A stretch of 64,000 nucleotides of DNA. Origin: JAFGGG01 sp964634205 (GTDB lineage Bacteria > Spirochaetota > Spirochaetia > SZUA-6 > RPPD01). Positions 62,588-64,000 of the stretch are shown piece after piece. The notes beneath the pieces were generated by a model, which saw only the letters and a program-made list of their open reading frames with translations, made no database searches and was not told where the DNA came from. Location: the NCBI GenBank assembly GCA_964634205.1, contig CAZWKE010000002.1, positions 1-64,000 of the forward strand, written 5' to 3'. The first letter of the stretch is position 1; the number at the start of each line of letters is the position of its first letter. A program made the translations under genes and the position numbers.

Positions 62588-63505
62588 GTGAAACCTACGT
62601 TAGTTTTCACTATAATTCTAATCTATTTATTCTTTTTTTTTAGCTGTCCCACGGATAACAGCCAGCCGGCGAGCAATCTTTTTCCCATAAAACAGCCCCC
62701 CAATATGGTCTCGTCAGATATATGTAAAGCTGCCGACATCCTGCCCCAGGTAGATGCTTTGCTTACAGGCTTTACCTTTGAATCGCACTATCTTATTATC
62801 CGCAATCAGTTCGTGCTTTCCATTTGGCTAGTTATGCCGGAGCTTGATTCTTACGCTACTAAAGATGAGGTTGCAGCCAACAGCCGCCTGGCCTTTGTAA
62901 AGGGACTCAGGATCTGCCACACTGTAGCCTTAAAGATTCCATGCGTACGAGAAGTATTTAGTGCCATTAATCCCATGATCGTGGATGAAAAATACAACTG
63001 TTGGTACAGGGACATCATTCCCCTGCGCAACCTGCCCTTGGAAGAAAATCCCTCGGATGATGAACTTGTGCAATCCGCAATCAGAAGAGACATGAAATAC
63101 AGCTACAGCCGTACCGTTGCCCCGAATATAAAAAACTATGCGGACATCCCCGGTATATCGGCGTGGAAAGAGTTTCGCAAATCCATTCGGCAGCTCCTCT
63201 GCCGTGGACCCGGGCGCTGCAATGCGGCCGCATACCCCATGTTTCTGAAAGATTACTGCATTGTGCAGGTATACTGGGAGGTATCTACCGAGAAGGATCT
63301 GGAGGACTCTTATGTGTTCGAACGCATGGCGCAGATTGCGCAAAGTTTTGCCGGCATTGAATTGCCAATTGCCAGACTTGATATGAGTATGGTAAACGAT
63401 GACGGGAAATTGACTGTATTCGGAAAGATCGACGGTTATGCTTTTCACGTTGGAGCAGATATCCTTTCCCTGAAAAATGAGATTCACATATATCATATGC
63501 CGTAA
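62588..63505 (+). CDS. Hypothetical lipoprotein
   Basis: About 305 aa from the GTG at 62588 (MKPTLVFTIILIYLFFFFSCP), giving a clean lipoprotein signal; a GTG at 62561 is further upstream. The mature part is alpha/beta with scattered Cys (CHTVALKIPC; CRGPGRC) and no motif I recognise. It is divergent from the methyltransferase pair. Function unknown. Confidence 0.6.
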   Translation: MKPTLVFTIILIYLFFFFSCPTDNSQPASNLFPIKQPPNMVSSDICKAADILPQVDALLTGFTFESHYLIIRNQFVLSIWLVMPELDSYATKDEVAANSRLAFVKGLRICHTVALKIPCVREVFSAINPMIVDEKYNCWYRDIIPLRNLPLEENPSDDELVQSAIRRDMKYSYSRTVAPNIKNYADIPGISAWKEFRKSIRQLLCRGPGRCNAAAYPMFLKDYCIVQVYWEVSTEKDLEDSYVFERMAQIAQSFAGIELPIARLDMSMVNDDGKLTVFGKIDGYAFHVGADILSLKNEIHIYHMP

Positions 63506-63514
63506 TATAAAAAC

Positions 63515-64000
63515 CTAATACGCCTCCACCTTCTCTTTAATTCTCTGCTCACCGTCCACCAAGACAATTATTTCCGCGTTTTCATCAAGAATATAGGGAA
63601 TGGACAATTTCCCGCCCGGGTGGGGCATGGACATCAGTGTTGTACGCTCCCCACCGGAAACAGCGATTACCTCCACTTTTTTATCCATAATGAAGTCAGA
63701 TATTTCTGTTTTAAAAAGACCAAACACCTTACCTTTGGGGATATAATCCGGCTCGGTTATAAAAAGTAGTAAATTTTCTTTATACATACCATAGTAATTT
63801 ATTTGTTGACCAAAGACAACACCTCCATTTTTCTGATCCTCTGAGGAATCTGATACTATAAAATAATAAGGAACACCATCATTATTCAATTTTTCAATAG
63901 CTTGCAAGAAATTCATGCCTTTATAGGAACCTACTTCTAATTTTTTTATATTTTTATTAAAAAGCTTCAGATGGCCTGATGAAAAGATAATCAAATCCCT
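63515..64000 (-). CDS. Hypothetical protein, cut by the window edge
   Basis: At least 159 aa on the minus strand; the frame is still open at the edge, so the true start lies outside. A TTG at 63994 has no convincing role as start. The sequence holds VISDSSEDQKNGGVV-like and IAVSGGERTTLMSMPHPGG segments with no family I know. It converges with the lipoprotein gene with 9 bases between the stops. Confidence 0.55.
   Translation of the reverse strand, partial: RDLIIFSSGHLKLFNKNIKKLEVGSYKGMNFLQAIEKLNNDGVPYYFIVSDSSEDQKNGGVVFGQQINYYGMYKENLLLFITEPDYIPKGKVFGLFKTEISDFIMDKKVEVIAVSGGERTTLMSMPHPGGKLSIPYILDENAEIIVLVDGEQRIKEKVEAY

Overview
The window looks like a chromosomal contig from an anaerobic, cellulose-degrading spirochaete, probably a Treponema/Spirochaeta-type organism from a draft or metagenome assembly. 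Three secreted glycosidases end in a module that matches CBM64, a cellulose-binding family best known from Spirochaeta thermophila. LacI-like sensor regulators, a 2-hydroxyacyl-CoA dehydratase activase paralogue and many lipoprotein signal peptides fit the same assignment. A run of exactly 100 Ns (6162-6261) marks a scaffold gap inside a repetitive Pro-Thr linker. No rRNA, tRNA, CRISPR array or intact insertion sequence was seen.

Layout. (1) 0.1-8.8 kb: a cellulose island on the minus strand, with GH1 beta-glucosidase, GH5-CBM64, a LacI-sensor/PAS/LuxR regulator, a second GH5-CBM64 split by the gap, a DUF4476 protein and an MCP remnant. Copies of a small palindromic repeat lie at both ends of the GH part. 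(2) 8.9-16.4 kb: housekeeping genes, including a LiaF-like protein, a DUF362 ferredoxin, a probably spirochaete-specific 529-aa protein, and a plus-strand run of small Cys-rich protein, prfA, prmC and rsh. (3) 16.5-23.9 kb, minus strand: a giant double acyl-CoA dehydratase activase below two tandem GH5 lipoproteins, with a LacI-type operator upstream. (4) 24.0-32.9 kb: an ABC ATPase with altered catalytic motifs, a haem-c adenylate cyclase/cytochrome P460 pair, a SPOR protein, a LacI-sensor/PAS/SpoIIE phosphatase and a B12-type radical SAM enzyme. (5) 33.0-44.0 kb: overlapping glycerate kinase-nth-polX genes, surface and hypothetical proteins, Memo, YwbE and RhlE. (6) 44.2-51.2 kb: a decayed GH5, two AraC-type regulators (one LacI-sensor, one multi-TM; AT-rich) and a GH8-CBM64 cellulase. 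(7) 51.5-64 kb: TypA, two further clan GH-A glycosidases, a SIMPL protein, small lipoproteins, two methyltransferases and unknown lipoproteins.

How it works together. The GH5/GH8-CBM64 enzymes, GH5 lipoproteins and the GH26-like and GH44/GH39-like enzymes should cut cellulose and beta-glucans or mannans outside the cell. GH1 would finish oligosaccharides in the cytoplasm. Three large proteins share one front end (LacI-type ligand-binding fold, CGC motif, GAF-like domain) but carry three different outputs: LuxR HTH, SpoIIE phosphatase and AraC HTH. Two of the three sit beside cellulase genes, so the set reads as a cytoplasmic sugar-sensing family. This is the best candidate here for a little-described system. 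Function assignments come from motif reading only; no database search was possible.
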